Notes: generated by a model from the letters alone, not told the origin. A DNA stretch of 33,589 bases from Nitrospira sp. LK70 (GCA_011090425.1 PHGD01000044.1:1-33589); one strand, 5' to 3'; positions 1-7,494 are shown, numbered from the stretch's first letter. Numbers and translations are program-made.

Positions 1-1
1 G

Positions 2-331
2 AAGCTGCCGGAGCTGTCGAGCGAACTGAACATTCCCTTGTCTCTGGTGGAGGAAGAAGTGGAACGTCTCACTGAGAATGGGTTCGTGGGCCGACTTCAG
101 CAACCGGAAGGGGTAAGCCTCATCAAGTCGCCGGACCTGATCTTGGTGAAAGAGGTCCTGGATTCGGTTCGCAACGGAACCCCGCCGTGGATACTGCCCC
201 ATCTCGATAGCAACGATCCTGTGTCCGCTCTCTTGCGGCATCGAGATAAGGCGGTGGAGCGGGCGTTGGTGGGTGAAACCGTGCAATCGCTTCTACATGA
301 TCAATCACCGTCCCAATCCCCCAAGCCTTGA
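2..331 (+). CDS. C-terminal part of a winged-helix protein, possibly YihY/BrkB family (5' truncated)
   Basis: The open frame runs in from the left edge and stops at 329-331, leaving about 109 residues of the C-terminus. The visible part reads like a small winged-helix domain: a helix around LPELSSELNIP, a recognition-type helix VEEEVERLTENGF, then a wing and the segment SLIKSPDLILVKEVLDSVR. This order is typical of Rrf2-like regulators and also of the C-terminal cytoplasmic domain of YihY/BrkB (formerly 'ribonuclease BN') inner-membrane proteins. The membrane part that would decide between them lies outside the window. The tail is short, hydrophilic and Ser/Pro rich. A TTG at 38 is the first start-like codon but cuts into the domain, so it is unlikely to be the true start. 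The domain call is fairly safe; the family name is an inference. Confidence 0.55.
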   Translation, partial: KLPELSSELNIPLSLVEEEVERLTENGFVGRLQQPEGVSLIKSPDLILVKEVLDSVRNGTPPWILPHLDSNDPVSALLRHRDKAVERALVGETVQSLLHDQSPSQSPKP

Positions 332-423
332 TGGTATGGGGGGTGAGTCTGGTGACTGTCGTCGATTTCTCGGCGTGCCCTTCTCTCTGTCTCCAGCTCA
401 AGGGAGCAAACAGACAGATCCCT

Positions 424-912
424 TTACGGCAGTCCTTCCGCTTGTGATTTGTCTTGGCCGTTGCCGAACGATCGCACATAAAGCAAGACTTGCCACGCTT
501 CCTCTTCGGTCAAGACCAATGGAATGAACTTCGCCATCGCCGTGCCTTTGCTGCCGTTCTTCAAGATCCAGAGGAGTTCACCGTCGGTCCGGGCGGCCTG
601 CCATTCTTGGTCGGTGAAATCGCGCGGCAAGGGACCCTTAAGCGTACCCGGCTCAATATCACCTCCCAATCCCTTGCCGTCTCGTCCGTGGCAGGTTACA
701 CAGAAGGCCTTCCCGTGAAAAAGTTGCTTCCCCTTTTCAATTGTTTCGACGGTTGCGGGAAATGGGCTCTTCCACGTTCTCGCTTCCTGAAGTTGATCAA
801 CCGGTACCCGTGGTCTGAGGACGACTTCATCGGATCCAAAGACGGAGACATCCCATGAGGCGAGCGCTATTGCCGTAAAGACCAGAGACTGGCAAAGCGC
901 TCTTCCCCTCAT
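424..912 (-). CDS. Exported monoheme cytochrome c
   Basis: A 162-residue protein with an N-terminal hydrophobic segment (about residues 8-27) that looks like a signal peptide, so the mature protein should be periplasmic. One heme-binding motif, CVTCH, lies at residues 71-75 in the context GKAFCVTCHGRDGKG, typical of class I cytochrome c. Met126 in the segment GTAMAKFIP is the likely sixth iron ligand, followed by the helix EEEAWQVLLYVRSFG that normally closes the fold. The probable role is periplasmic electron transfer; the partner cannot be read from the sequence. It lies downstream of a DUF1264 gene on the same strand (86 bases apart) and may be cotranscribed with it. The ATG at 910-912 has only a weak purine-rich Shine-Dalgarno. 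Confidence 0.88.
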   Translation of the reverse strand: MRGRALCQSLVFTAIALASWDVSVFGSDEVVLRPRVPVDQLQEARTWKSPFPATVETIEKGKQLFHGKAFCVTCHGRDGKGLGGDIEPGTLKGPLPRDFTDQEWQAARTDGELLWILKNGSKGTAMAKFIPLVLTEEEAWQVLLYVRSFGNGQDKSQAEGLP

Positions 913-998
913 ATCGCTACTCTTCTCATAACTGAGGTCATGGCCATAGCCATGTCTGGTCTACTGGCAGAGGGTCTGCCTAGAGTCTCCCACTCAGT

Positions 999-1517
999 TT
1001 ATTTGTCAGAATACCCTGGGAACTTGTGTCCGAGGGATTGCGGGAAACTCACGGTGCCGTCCGGAAATTCCTGACCATGCTGCCATAGCTGATAGATCAC
1101 ACCATCTGTTCCGGCCGCGGCTTCCGCCACCTTAGCAGCCTGATCGGGAGGCAGGTCGAGGACTTGGACTCGCCCTGTCCCTATTTCTACCTTATGATCG
1201 TGGAAGTGCCGGTGCCACTGAATGGCGGGAAGCTTTCGGGTGAGGTCCTTGGCGATGAAATATTCGACCCCGACCAAGGGTGCCTTTGGATCAGTGGATT
1301 CGAAGAGGAGACATTGAAGGATCTTGTCAGAAATGCCTTTGCAGTAATGGTGGAACGGGCCGCCCGGTGTCCCATCCGGCATCATATGCGGTGCCTGGAC
1401 ATGAATTTCGTAGCCGAGAGCTGGGCTTGTCGGTTCCCCGCTTATCGCGTTTTGGGCTGCAACTCCACTAGCCCCGACAGCAACGATCACCACAACTGCC
1501 AATAGACCTCTTCTCAT
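999..1517 (-). CDS. DUF1264 (oil-body-associated-protein-like) exported protein
   Basis: The protein has 172 residues from the ATG at 1515-1517, which is preceded by GGAGG at nine bases. A longer frame begins at a GTG at 1550 but lacks such a site, so the shorter start is preferred. Residues 1-20 form a signal peptide (RRGLLAVVVIVAVGASGVAA). The rest matches DUF1264/OBAP: an FHHYCKGISDKILQCLLFES block, then LVGVEYFIAKDL, then a histidine-rich WHRHFHDHKVEIGTG block and a closing WQHGQEFPDG segment. The family is known from plant seed oil bodies and is widespread in bacteria, where its function is unknown. Conserved His and Cys residues hint at metal binding, but this is inference. It shares a strand with the cytochrome c gene just downstream. 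Confidence 0.8.
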   Translation of the reverse strand: MRRGLLAVVVIVAVGASGVAAQNAISGEPTSPALGYEIHVQAPHMMPDGTPGGPFHHYCKGISDKILQCLLFESTDPKAPLVGVEYFIAKDLTRKLPAIQWHRHFHDHKVEIGTGRVQVLDLPPDQAAKVAEAAAGTDGVIYQLWQHGQEFPDGTVSFPQSLGHKFPGYSDK

Positions 1518-1613
1518 CACAACAAACCTCCGGGTTTGAGGGGTCCTCACCTAGCCTATCTAGGGAGAGAACTGCCTCCACATTCAACTTGTTGTTAGAG
1601 ATGGTGGATTGAG

Positions 1614-1631
1614 AAAAGATTCGAGTCTTTT
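1614..1631 (-). terminator. Weak hairpin with T tract after the RicT gene
   Basis: A perfect 6-bp inverted repeat, AAAAGA with TCTTTT around a 6-base loop, lies about 40 bases downstream of the ricT stop and ends in TTTT on the minus strand. The stem is AT-rich and therefore weak. It may act as an intrinsic terminator between ricT and the DUF1264 gene; this is only suggestive. Confidence 0.28.
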
Positions 1632-1672
1632 AGGTCAGAGTATACAAAACATGAGCTCGCGCGGTGGATGAT

Positions 1673-2437
1673 CTAATAGGGCAGGGTTGGGGAGGAAGGA
1701 GAATTGGGCTTGGTCGGGGTGATAAGTTGGTCAGATTGCGGAGCGATCTTACCGTGAGTGTCCATCATCTCAAACATCAAACAGCACTTCAACCTTCCAC
1801 ACACACCCAACAAACGAGGGTCCTCGATCGGCAGTGCGAGCTTTTTCGCCTGCTTGGCCGAGATAGGCTGCATATCGGTCAGAAAACTCGCGCAGCATAG
1901 TACGAGGCCACAGGTATCGATGCCACCAAGCCGCCTCGCTTCTTCGCGTACCCCAACTTGACGCATTTCGATGCGTCCGCCAAATCGACGCGCCAGGTCT
2001 CGGACCAGTTCACGAAAATCGATCCGGTCCTCTGCCGTGTAGACAAAGGTGAGCTGGCGACGATCCATGACCCCATAGACTTCGACCAGCTTGAGAGGGA
2101 TGTTCAGTTCTGCTGCTTTGGCTCGGCAATAGGCGGCAGCCTCACGAGAGAGCTGCTCGAGCCTGTTGATCAGAGCCGTTTCTTCGGAATCCGGCTTTCG
2201 CAAGATGGATTTCATCACGCGCATGGGAGGAATAAAGGGCGTCGAGTAGGGCTCCATGTAGACGATTCCATAGGTGACTTCATTTTCCACCTCGATCAAG
2301 ACCGGGTCGCCGTTGCGCAATGACACACCGGCTGAGTCTAACTTCCTGACTTCCCCACGGTTCCTAACCTTCACACCGACCAGGCGAACTGAGGTGGGAT
2401 AGGCGTGGGCGAGTTGCGCAACAAGCGTAGATTCCAT
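1673..2437 (-). CDS. ricT: PSP1-domain protein, RicT/YaaT-like
   Basis: A 254-residue protein counted from the ATG at 2435-2437; an in-frame GTG 15 bases upstream (2452) is also possible and neither has a clear Shine-Dalgarno. The N-terminal part (VGVKVRNRGEVRKL, then GDPVLIEVENEVTYGIVY) and the C-terminal PSP1 domain are typical. The PSP1 part has the cysteine-rich signature DTCGLVLCC, then GVCGRLKCC ending in LMFE. In Bacillus subtilis RicT forms an Fe-S-containing complex with RicA and RicF that affects RNase Y maturation, competence and biofilm. No ricA or ricF homologue is visible here, so the complex may differ. Family call is secure; exact function in this organism is inferred. The last ten residues are Pro/Ser/Thr rich. 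Confidence 0.85.
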   Translation of the reverse strand: MESTLVAQLAHAYPTSVRLVGVKVRNRGEVRKLDSAGVSLRNGDPVLIEVENEVTYGIVYMEPYSTPFIPPMRVMKSILRKPDSEETALINRLEQLSREAAAYCRAKAAELNIPLKLVEVYGVMDRRQLTFVYTAEDRIDFRELVRDLARRFGGRIEMRQVGVREEARRLGGIDTCGLVLCCASFLTDMQPISAKQAKKLALPIEDPRLLGVCGRLKCCLMFEMMDTHGKIAPQSDQLITPTKPNSPSSPTLPY

Positions 2438-2558
2438 AGGCCGATCATACACAAATTTCGTCGGCGTGGGAACCGCTAAGAGAGCGGTAGTGACGAAAAG
2501 TAGCCAGAGCGATTCATCGGAGGGAAACGTTGCAAGTCATTGACGTATAAAGATAAAA

Positions 2559-2588
2559 TTGCCAACACTCTCGCTACCTGGTTATGGT
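2559..2588 (+). promoter_or_regulatory. Candidate sigma70 promoter for the ImmA/IrrE-like gene
   Basis: TTGCCA at 2559-2564 (5 of 6 matches to the -35 consensus) and TATGGT at 2583-2588 (4 of 6) are separated by 18 bases. Transcription would start near 2595, about 30 bases before the ATG at 2626. Confidence 0.4.
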
Positions 2589-2625
2589 AGGCTAAGTCAA
2601 CGATGGCGGGGAGATCGAGCAAGTT

Positions 2626-2904
2626 ATGGGGACGATGGTCAGTGAACGAAAGAAGATGTTACGTATTCCCAATAGGGTTGTCCTGCCGTTCGGCTACCGG
2701 ATTGCGGTTCGACAGTTATCCGATGCGGAAATGGACAAGCGCGATGCGAATGCCGATGGCATTTGGGATGACGATACCAAAACGATCTATGTTCGGAAGC
2801 GACTTCCTGTGACCCGCCGCCGGTATATCCTTGCACACGAGCTGGGCCACGCTTGGCTGGACTGGCAACATCGGTACATGGACGATGGAAAGGCCAGCAC
2901 ATAG
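2626..2904 (+). CDS. Small ImmA/IrrE-family zinc metallopeptidase
   Basis: A 92-residue protein whose C-terminal part has the zinc-binding motif HELGH in the context RRRYILAHELGHAWLDWQH, as in the ImmA/IrrE (peptidase M78) family. The N-terminal part contains a beta-rich stretch with the acidic motif DANADGIWDDDTKTIYV, where family members usually have 'G.yd...i.i...' strands. ImmA-type peptidases cleave a cognate repressor, often encoded next door. Here no helix-turn-helix repressor gene is adjacent, and the protein is shorter than most family members: it ends about 22 residues after the zinc motif, so the usual third zinc ligand region is brief or absent. A second in-frame ATG lies at 2635. 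Function is therefore inferred from the motif only. Its codon use does not look foreign. Confidence 0.75.
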   Translation: MGTMVSERKKMLRIPNRVVLPFGYRIAVRQLSDAEMDKRDANADGIWDDDTKTIYVRKRLPVTRRRYILAHELGHAWLDWQHRYMDDGKAST

Positions 2905-2917
2905 GGTACGGAACGAT

Positions 2918-3388
2918 TCAGTCCTCAGCCGACTTTATGATATGCCTCCATTCGAGCGGAGTAACCGGCTGAACCGAAAGCCGTGACCCTTTCCGCAACA
3001 AGACCATTGTCTTGAGGGTGGTTTCGTTCCGCAGTTCATCCAACGTCACGGACCTCGTAAATCTCCGAATATACTTAATGTCGACCATATCCCATCTGGG
3101 CGTGGATGGTTTGCTCCTAGGGTCGTAGTGCTTGTCCTTTTTGTTGAATTGTGTCGGATCAGGGTAGGCGGTTTTGACGACCTCTGCGATGCCCACGACC
3201 GCCGGTGGATCGGCGTTGCTGTGGTAAAAGAGAACTCGATCGCCGACTGCCATGCTGCGCATGAAATTCCTCGCTTGATAGTTGCGTACTCCGTCCCAAC
3301 AGGTTGTCTGGTGAGGAGATCGCATTAAGTCACCAATCGAGAAGGTTGAGGGTTCTGATTTCATCAACCAATACCTTTTGGGCTCCAT
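2918..3388 (-). CDS. EVE-domain protein (THYN1-like)
   Basis: A 156-residue protein from the ATG at 3386-3388, preceded by GAGG at five bases. An upstream in-frame extension to 3487 runs through a run of nine Gs and has no family similarity, so it is not used. The sequence is a near-complete EVE domain: YWLMKSEPSTFSIGDL at the start, CWDGVRNYQARNFMR, then GDRVLFYHSN and VVGIAEVVKTAYPDPTQF, ending in the LDELRNE and LLRKGSRLSVQPVT segments. EVE domains belong to the PUA-like fold and bind modified bases in DNA or RNA. Some partner with restriction or defence genes, but free-standing ones like this are common housekeeping proteins. No modification-dependent nuclease is nearby, so no defence role can be claimed. 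Confidence 0.9.
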   Translation of the reverse strand: MEPKRYWLMKSEPSTFSIGDLMRSPHQTTCWDGVRNYQARNFMRSMAVGDRVLFYHSNADPPAVVGIAEVVKTAYPDPTQFNKKDKHYDPRSKPSTPRWDMVDIKYIRRFTRSVTLDELRNETTLKTMVLLRKGSRLSVQPVTPLEWRHIIKSAED

Positions 3389-3463
3389 TCCGTCCTCTTC
3401 TTTCTGAATTCTCTTGTGGGAGGAAATGTTCCGAACAGCGGACATGTGGCAACCGTGCATTAC

Positions 3464-3472
3464 GGGGGGGGG
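3464..3472. repeat. Homopolymer of nine Gs upstream of the EVE gene
   Basis: Nine consecutive G on the plus strand, about 76-84 bases upstream of the EVE start codon. It lies in the likely promoter/leader of that gene and could be prone to slippage. No other evidence of phase variation is seen. Confidence 0.6.
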
Positions 3473-3496
3473 CGAGGTGATAGACACTACCTTTAT

Positions 3497-3561
3497 GATT
3501 CAGGCCATAGAGCTCGCGAGCTGAATCTCTACATTCCTGCGGGGCCGGACACAATCCGGCC
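3497..3561. repeat. Two short inverted repeats in the EVE / acidic-protein intergenic region
   Basis: A perfect 12-bp palindrome, AGCTCGCGAGCT (3511-3522), sits inside a wider GATTCAG/CTGAATC inverted repeat (3497-3503 and 3521-3527). About 20 bases on is a GC-rich hairpin, GGCCGGA/TCCGGCC with a CACAA loop (3543-3561). The second could be an RNA stem just after the unknown acidic gene at 3607-3993, but no T tract follows on either strand. Confidence 0.5.
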
Positions 3562-3606
3562 ACTAGACACATATTCACCGATGATCGCATCCAGGGAAGC
3601 ATGGGT

Positions 3607-3993
3607 TTAGTTGCTTTCTTGTGAACGAGACTCAATAAACTCGATCAGGGCTTGATAGGTCAGCTCCCTCGTTTGCGCCTTAGTCATGCTCCGACCATCA
3701 AGGTTTCCCTCCAGCCAGATGTGATCAGCGATCGGCTGAACTGCTTCGTTACAGAGACTCCATAGCTCATGGAGGAGAGATTCCGACAAGCCTACTTGGA
3801 TGCCTTCCGATTCGATGCGATCATCCAGCAGGGCGAGGAGGTCTGACAGGGCCTGATCGGGACGATACGGCAGGGGCGTAAAGCCGAACTGTGCTTGGGC
3901 ATGCTGCTCTTGCATGGCCTGATCGACAAGGTCCCGCATGTACTCTTTGAGGAGACCAATGATATGGCCCGAAAAGACGATCGGCTCTCCCAT
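3607..3993 (-). CDS. Acidic protein of unknown function
   Basis: A 128-residue, mostly helical, acidic protein (many D, E and Q; a single Cys near residue 82). I do not recognise a family. The N-terminal helix GHIIGLLKEYMRDLVDQAMQEQ and the later SLLHELWSLCNEAVQP segment look like an amphipathic helical bundle; there is no signal peptide or transmembrane segment, so it should be cytoplasmic. Codon use is like that of neighbouring genes and no other long frame on either strand explains the region, which supports it being real. The start ATG at 3991-3993 has no strong Shine-Dalgarno. It is on the same strand as the EVE gene, with about 220 bases between them. Confidence 0.6.
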   Translation of the reverse strand: MGEPIVFSGHIIGLLKEYMRDLVDQAMQEQHAQAQFGFTPLPYRPDQALSDLLALLDDRIESEGIQVGLSESLLHELWSLCNEAVQPIADHIWLEGNLDGRSMTKAQTRELTYQALIEFIESRSQESN

Positions 3994-4115
3994 GCGCTAT
4001 TATCGAGCTTCTTTGTGAAAGGAGCAAGATCGAGAGAACCTATTGAGTGGATCATGCAACGTTGGGTGGGTGACGATCGTTCAGTGTGGGAAAGAATGTG
4101 AGAGGTGGTGATTGA

Positions 4116-4198
4116 GCGGGGGTACACCTCGCTGACTCGGTATGAGTGACGACCTCTCCCTGGCTATCTCATGTTCGGCAGGGTAGGTGTACCCGCGC
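4116..4198. ncRNA. Candidate structured RNA: three-way-junction-like inverted repeats
   Basis: A long closing stem pairs 4116-4129 with 4185-4198 (13 of 14 bases complementary; the inner ten, GGGTACACCT / AGGTGTACCC, are perfect). Inside are two smaller stems: ACTC/GAGT at 4135-4138 and 4144-4147, extendable with TCG/CGA, and CCCTG/CAGGG at 4158-4162 and 4179-4183. Together they would fold as a three-way junction on either strand. It lies in an otherwise gene-poor stretch, upstream of the minus-strand gene at 3607-3993 and upstream of thrH on the plus strand. I cannot match it to a known RNA family. Confidence 0.35.
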
Positions 4199-4248
4199 AC
4201 GAGCAAATCTACGCCTTTTGATGAAACGCGCAAGACCCAAAGATGGCC

Positions 4249-4500
4249 TTATGTGGGAGTCCATTTGGGGTAGGGCCAAAGGACCGGTAGGATCTGTTGA
4301 TGACGGTGCTCCACATAGATCAAGAAGAAACCATTGCCACGCGATATGAGCCGGACGATCAAATCGACATGCACCTTGCCAAAGCATCGGATCCTTGTCA
4401 GCGAGGCTCTTGATTCATCGTGCACCGGCATATTAGTTTCTATCCGCTCGCAAGGGAACACCAATGAGTCTCCATGCTCGTCGCAAAGATTAGCCGCCAC
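4249..4500 (-). CDS. Possible small hypothetical protein
   Basis: An open frame of 83 residues starting at a GTG (an internal ATG at 4431 would give 60). The C-terminal half reads like folded protein, with strand-like blocks HVDLIVRLISRG and NGFFLIYVEHRHQQILPVLW, while the N-terminal part is less convincing. I do not recognise a family. No Shine-Dalgarno is visible for either start. It sits in the stretch 3994-4545, which otherwise holds only the inverted-repeat structure at 4116-4198 and the leader of thrH. It could be a decayed or chance frame. Confidence 0.3.
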   Translation of the reverse strand: MAANLCDEHGDSLVFPCERIETNMPVHDESRASLTRIRCFGKVHVDLIVRLISRGNGFFLIYVEHRHQQILPVLWPYPKWTPT

Positions 4501-4545
4501 ATAACCAGAGCAACGGTGCCCTGATTAACCAGGAGGAGAGATTAC

Positions 4546-5169
4546 ATGCAGAAGCCAGTGGTGGTGTGTTTGGATCTGGAAGGGGTGCTCGTGCCGGAGA
4601 TCTGGATCAATGTGGCACTGAAGACGGGCCTCGATGAGTTGAAAATCACCACCCGTGAGATGCCCGATTACGACAAGCTCATGCGGCAGCGATTAGACAT
4701 ACTCGATCGACAGGCCTTGAAGATCGGGGATATTCAGGATGTGATCGCTAAAATGGGTCCTTTGGATGGGGCTACCGACTTCCTCGCGTGGCTGCGGGAG
4801 CGTTGTCAGGTCATTATTTTGTCCGACACGTTCTATCAGTTCGCCCAGCCGCTTATGCGACAGCTAGGCTTCCCGACTCTCCTCTGCAATCAGCTGGAAA
4901 TCGACGAAAACGGCCGCATCATGAACTACCACATGAGAATGCAGCACCCCAAGAAACACGCGGTGGCTGCGCTCAAAGCTCTGAACTTCTTTACGATGGC
5001 TGCCGGTGATTCGTACAACGACACCGCGATGCTGGGCGAAGCCGATGTAGGGTTTTTCTTTCGGCCACCGGACCATTTACCGAAAGAATTTCCTCGGTTT
5101 CCTGTGACGCAGCACTACGGCGAACTTCAGGAGAGACTTGCGCAGGCCGGCCGGTTCACAGCCTCGTGA
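4546..5169 (+). CDS. thrH: ThrH: phosphoserine phosphatase / homoserine phosphotransferase
   Basis: A 207-residue HAD-superfamily enzyme closely resembling Pseudomonas ThrH along its length. Motif I is CLDLEGVLVPEIW (residues 8-20, with Asp10 as nucleophile and Glu12 as the usual ThrH variation). The cap segment TTREMPDYDKLMRQRLDIL is characteristic. Motif II is IILSDTFYQF, then QPLMRQLGFPTLLCN, and motif III/IV is AAGDSYNDTAML. ThrH dephosphorylates phosphoserine and can pass the phosphate to homoserine, linking serine and threonine synthesis; it acts in the cytoplasm. The ATG has a strong AGGAGGAG ribosome-binding site about nine bases upstream. The gene stands alone, converging on the porin gene. 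Specificity is inferred from similarity. Confidence 0.93.
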   Translation: MQKPVVVCLDLEGVLVPEIWINVALKTGLDELKITTREMPDYDKLMRQRLDILDRQALKIGDIQDVIAKMGPLDGATDFLAWLRERCQVIILSDTFYQFAQPLMRQLGFPTLLCNQLEIDENGRIMNYHMRMQHPKKHAVAALKALNFFTMAAGDSYNDTAMLGEADVGFFFRPPDHLPKEFPRFPVTQHYGELQERLAQAGRFTAS

Positions 5170-5227
5170 GGTCTGGCTACTAGAGAAGCCTATCTATGGT
5201 GGTGAGGTGGGTAAAGCGTACGACAGG

Positions 5228-6943
5228 CTAAAAGTTTATCCATAACTGGGCGTAAGCCCAATCTTGTCCGGCTGCAGCTCGCCCGAGGTTTTGCGAAATA
5301 TATGAACCAGGCCACAGATGACCATAGCCACCTTGAAAGGCGACCATGCCATTCATGATGAAATGGGTCCAGACGACATCAATCTCGTCACCAATATGGG
5401 TCTTGGTGTTGCCCGGCTGCGAGAAGACATAGACACCCTGACTTGCGCGATACCAATTATCCCGGGCATTGGCAAGGTGCAGGTTTGTGTACCACACCTC
5501 AATGTGATCATTCACGCTGGGTCGGGCCTGGATGTTGCCGGAGAAGCTGATCATGTTCTTCCACGCTTGTACATCCATATACCCCATGTGAATGTGATTC
5601 GTCGGAAAGAAGTTTTCCAACGTATTGGCGGTCTTACAAGGGCCATAAGCTGGATTTAAGGTACAGTTCGCACCACTGTCCCCAGAGGCATAGTCAAAAT
5701 TGAAAGCTACTCGAGGTTTCCAGGGCAAGTCGAATGCTGTATAGCCGATCCAGTTCCTGGTCGCCAATGCACTGATATGGAGACACTTGCCCTCACCTCC
5801 GGGATCGCCGCACAGGCTGCTTGCGCTGGGAGCGGTGTCACCCATCTGTCCGAACTGATAGACCACCTCGCTGGAGAGATCGAAGTATCCTTTCTTCATG
5901 GCTACCCTACCTCCGAAGGTATGGCGAGTCTGATTGCCGTGCTTCGGGGTACCCAGCCCTTGACCTGAAATGTCACCTCCACCAATGTTGTTGTTGTAAT
6001 AGATATAGTACGGTTCGATGAGAAACCCTGGTACGGTCTTGATCTGATTGTAAAATATGATGAAGTCCGCATCAGCGGAGGCATTTCGACCCTGACCTGT
6101 TTCGACGATGTTGGCTTGACCACTACCGACGGCTGCCCCTTGGAGGAGGTCCGTTTCTGCCGTTCGAAACCAGCCGACATGAGAATCCAGTATGCTGTTA
6201 CTGTATTGCATCATGACTCCATCAAACGAGAAGCCGGTGTTGGACCAATCAAAGTGACCGAACAAACTCTGATCGCCGAAGACCAGATACTGCCGACCAG
6301 CCTTGAGACCCAGACCCTGTATACCGACAAAGTTACGAATCAACATGTAGCCGGCTCGCACTCCGAGTGTGCAAACCGGCCTCTGGCCAGGATCAGGCGT
6401 AGCCCCACAGGTTTGGATCGAAGGGTCTCCGTTGTTCCCAGCGCCCCCGGGACCGACCGGCGTGCCGTTTCCGCCCCAGGTGCGTGAATCGATCAACTCC
6501 AGGTAAAAGTTGACGTTGGGTGACAGATCATAACCGATGCCCAACCGGATCATCTGCTGGACGAATTGGTCGGTTGCGCTACCTGGCAGGTTATTTGGCG
6601 TAGTACCGGGAGCGTTACATTGTCCGCTGGCGCCGATACCACCACCGAAACAGACGTTGCTGCGGTATTCAGGCCGCACACGCAGATCCGCGCGGAGCCA
6701 GAGGTTTTTAAGGTCGAAGTTTCTGCCGATCTTTGGATCGAACAGTTCGTACGCTTCTTTTTGAGGTATGCCACGCCCGATGACGATCGGATTGGTAATT
6801 TTTTCCCCTTCGGGTAATTCGAAGGCGCCCTCGGTTGGACCACAGGGGATAAATGGTCCGACCCCCACCGTTATCGCCGCGAGGAGGACCGTCTTCCAGG
6901 ATCGCCGAACTGTCGATTTAGGAATCGTCTTTACGGTACCCAT
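5228..6943 (-). CDS. Outer-membrane porin, alginate-export (AlgE-like) family
   Basis: A 571-residue protein with a basic N-terminus and a hydrophobic segment (about residues 15-33) forming a signal peptide, then a short periplasmic stretch. The remainder alternates hydrophobic and polar residues with aromatic girdles, as in beta barrels (for example NLWLRADLRVRPEYRSN, NVNFYLELIDSRTWGG, KAGRQYLVFGDQSLFGHFDW) and ends in YAQLWINF, a classic C-terminal strand with terminal Phe. The segment order matches the 'alginate export' porin family, here probably a general or anion-selective porin; export of alginate is not implied. Gly/Asn-rich loops contain pairs of Cys that could form disulfides. A likely promoter lies at 7014-7042. 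Confidence 0.82.
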   Translation of the reverse strand: MGTVKTIPKSTVRRSWKTVLLAAITVGVGPFIPCGPTEGAFELPEGEKITNPIVIGRGIPQKEAYELFDPKIGRNFDLKNLWLRADLRVRPEYRSNVCFGGGIGASGQCNAPGTTPNNLPGSATDQFVQQMIRLGIGYDLSPNVNFYLELIDSRTWGGNGTPVGPGGAGNNGDPSIQTCGATPDPGQRPVCTLGVRAGYMLIRNFVGIQGLGLKAGRQYLVFGDQSLFGHFDWSNTGFSFDGVMMQYSNSILDSHVGWFRTAETDLLQGAAVGSGQANIVETGQGRNASADADFIIFYNQIKTVPGFLIEPYYIYYNNNIGGGDISGQGLGTPKHGNQTRHTFGGRVAMKKGYFDLSSEVVYQFGQMGDTAPSASSLCGDPGGEGKCLHISALATRNWIGYTAFDLPWKPRVAFNFDYASGDSGANCTLNPAYGPCKTANTLENFFPTNHIHMGYMDVQAWKNMISFSGNIQARPSVNDHIEVWYTNLHLANARDNWYRASQGVYVFSQPGNTKTHIGDEIDVVWTHFIMNGMVAFQGGYGHLWPGSYISQNLGRAAAGQDWAYAQLWINF

Positions 6944-7013
6944 GCCCTGAACAAGAGATGGTCGACTCGCGCAAGCCCTTCAGCACGATAAAAAGAATGG
7001 GTAACGAGATGCC

Positions 7014-7042
7014 CGTATATATGATTATCTATGTAACGTCAA
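7014..7042 (-). promoter_or_regulatory. Candidate sigma70 promoter for the porin gene
   Basis: On the minus strand TTGACG (plus 7037-7042, 5 of 6) is followed after 17 bases by TATACG (plus 7014-7019, 4 of 6). The start site would be near 7007, leaving a leader of about 64 bases. Confidence 0.4.
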
Positions 7043-7127
7043 TGGGAGGGTTCGATGAAGGCCGGATAAGAAAGGGGAAGCTACGCTCGTGTCATCCTCC
7101 TAAAGCCGCCGCACTGATCATTCCTGG

Positions 7128-7427
7128 TTATATGGGACCGGATTTGCTAACAGACGCCGCGGCCTCCTCCGGTGGTGCACCGGCCGCGGTGATCTCTTCT
7201 TCAGCTTCCTTGATAGAAGCTTGAAAGTCCTGTTCGACCATTTTGACTTCTTGCTGGATCATGTTCAACTCCGGTTCCACCGACTTGCGAAGATCCTCGG
7301 CCGTATCTTTAAAGCCCTTAATGGCTTTCCCAACTTGGCGTCCGACTTCAGGAAGCTGTTTCGGGCCAAATAAGAGAAAGGCGATCACCAGAATAATTAA
7401 GATCTCGCTGGCTCCCAATCCAAACAT
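7128..7427 (-). CDS. tatA: TatA/TatB-like twin-arginine translocase subunit
   Basis: A 99-residue protein with the Tat architecture: a short N-terminal transmembrane helix (FGLGASEILIILVIAFLLFG, residues 2-21), the hinge GPKQLPEV, an amphipathic helix (GRQVGKAIKGFKDTAEDLRK) and a charged, Glu-rich tail. It inserts in the inner membrane and forms part of the translocation pore. The Glu at position 8 and the longer acidic tail lean toward TatB-like function, but TatA and TatB cannot be separated safely by sequence. It follows the other tatA copy by 67 bases on the same strand. No tatC is in the window. The ATG at 7425-7427 has no obvious Shine-Dalgarno. Confidence 0.85.
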   Translation of the reverse strand: MFGLGASEILIILVIAFLLFGPKQLPEVGRQVGKAIKGFKDTAEDLRKSVEPELNMIQQEVKMVEQDFQASIKEAEEEITAAGAPPEEAAASVSKSGPI

Positions 7428-7494
7428 GATTCAGGCTAGTAATAGTAATGCGTTAATCTCCCCGCGCCCAGTCGTCACAGCCCACTCAGGCCTT

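Noticed and set aside
2918..3487. EVE protein read as part of a modification-dependent defence system
   Set aside because: No nuclease, methylase or McrBC-like gene nearby; a free-standing EVE protein is common in housekeeping contexts.
3792..4127. 111-residue minus-strand frame overlapping the acidic gene
   Set aside because: Out of frame with the 128-residue gene, rich in Ser/Arg with no fold signature; a shadow.
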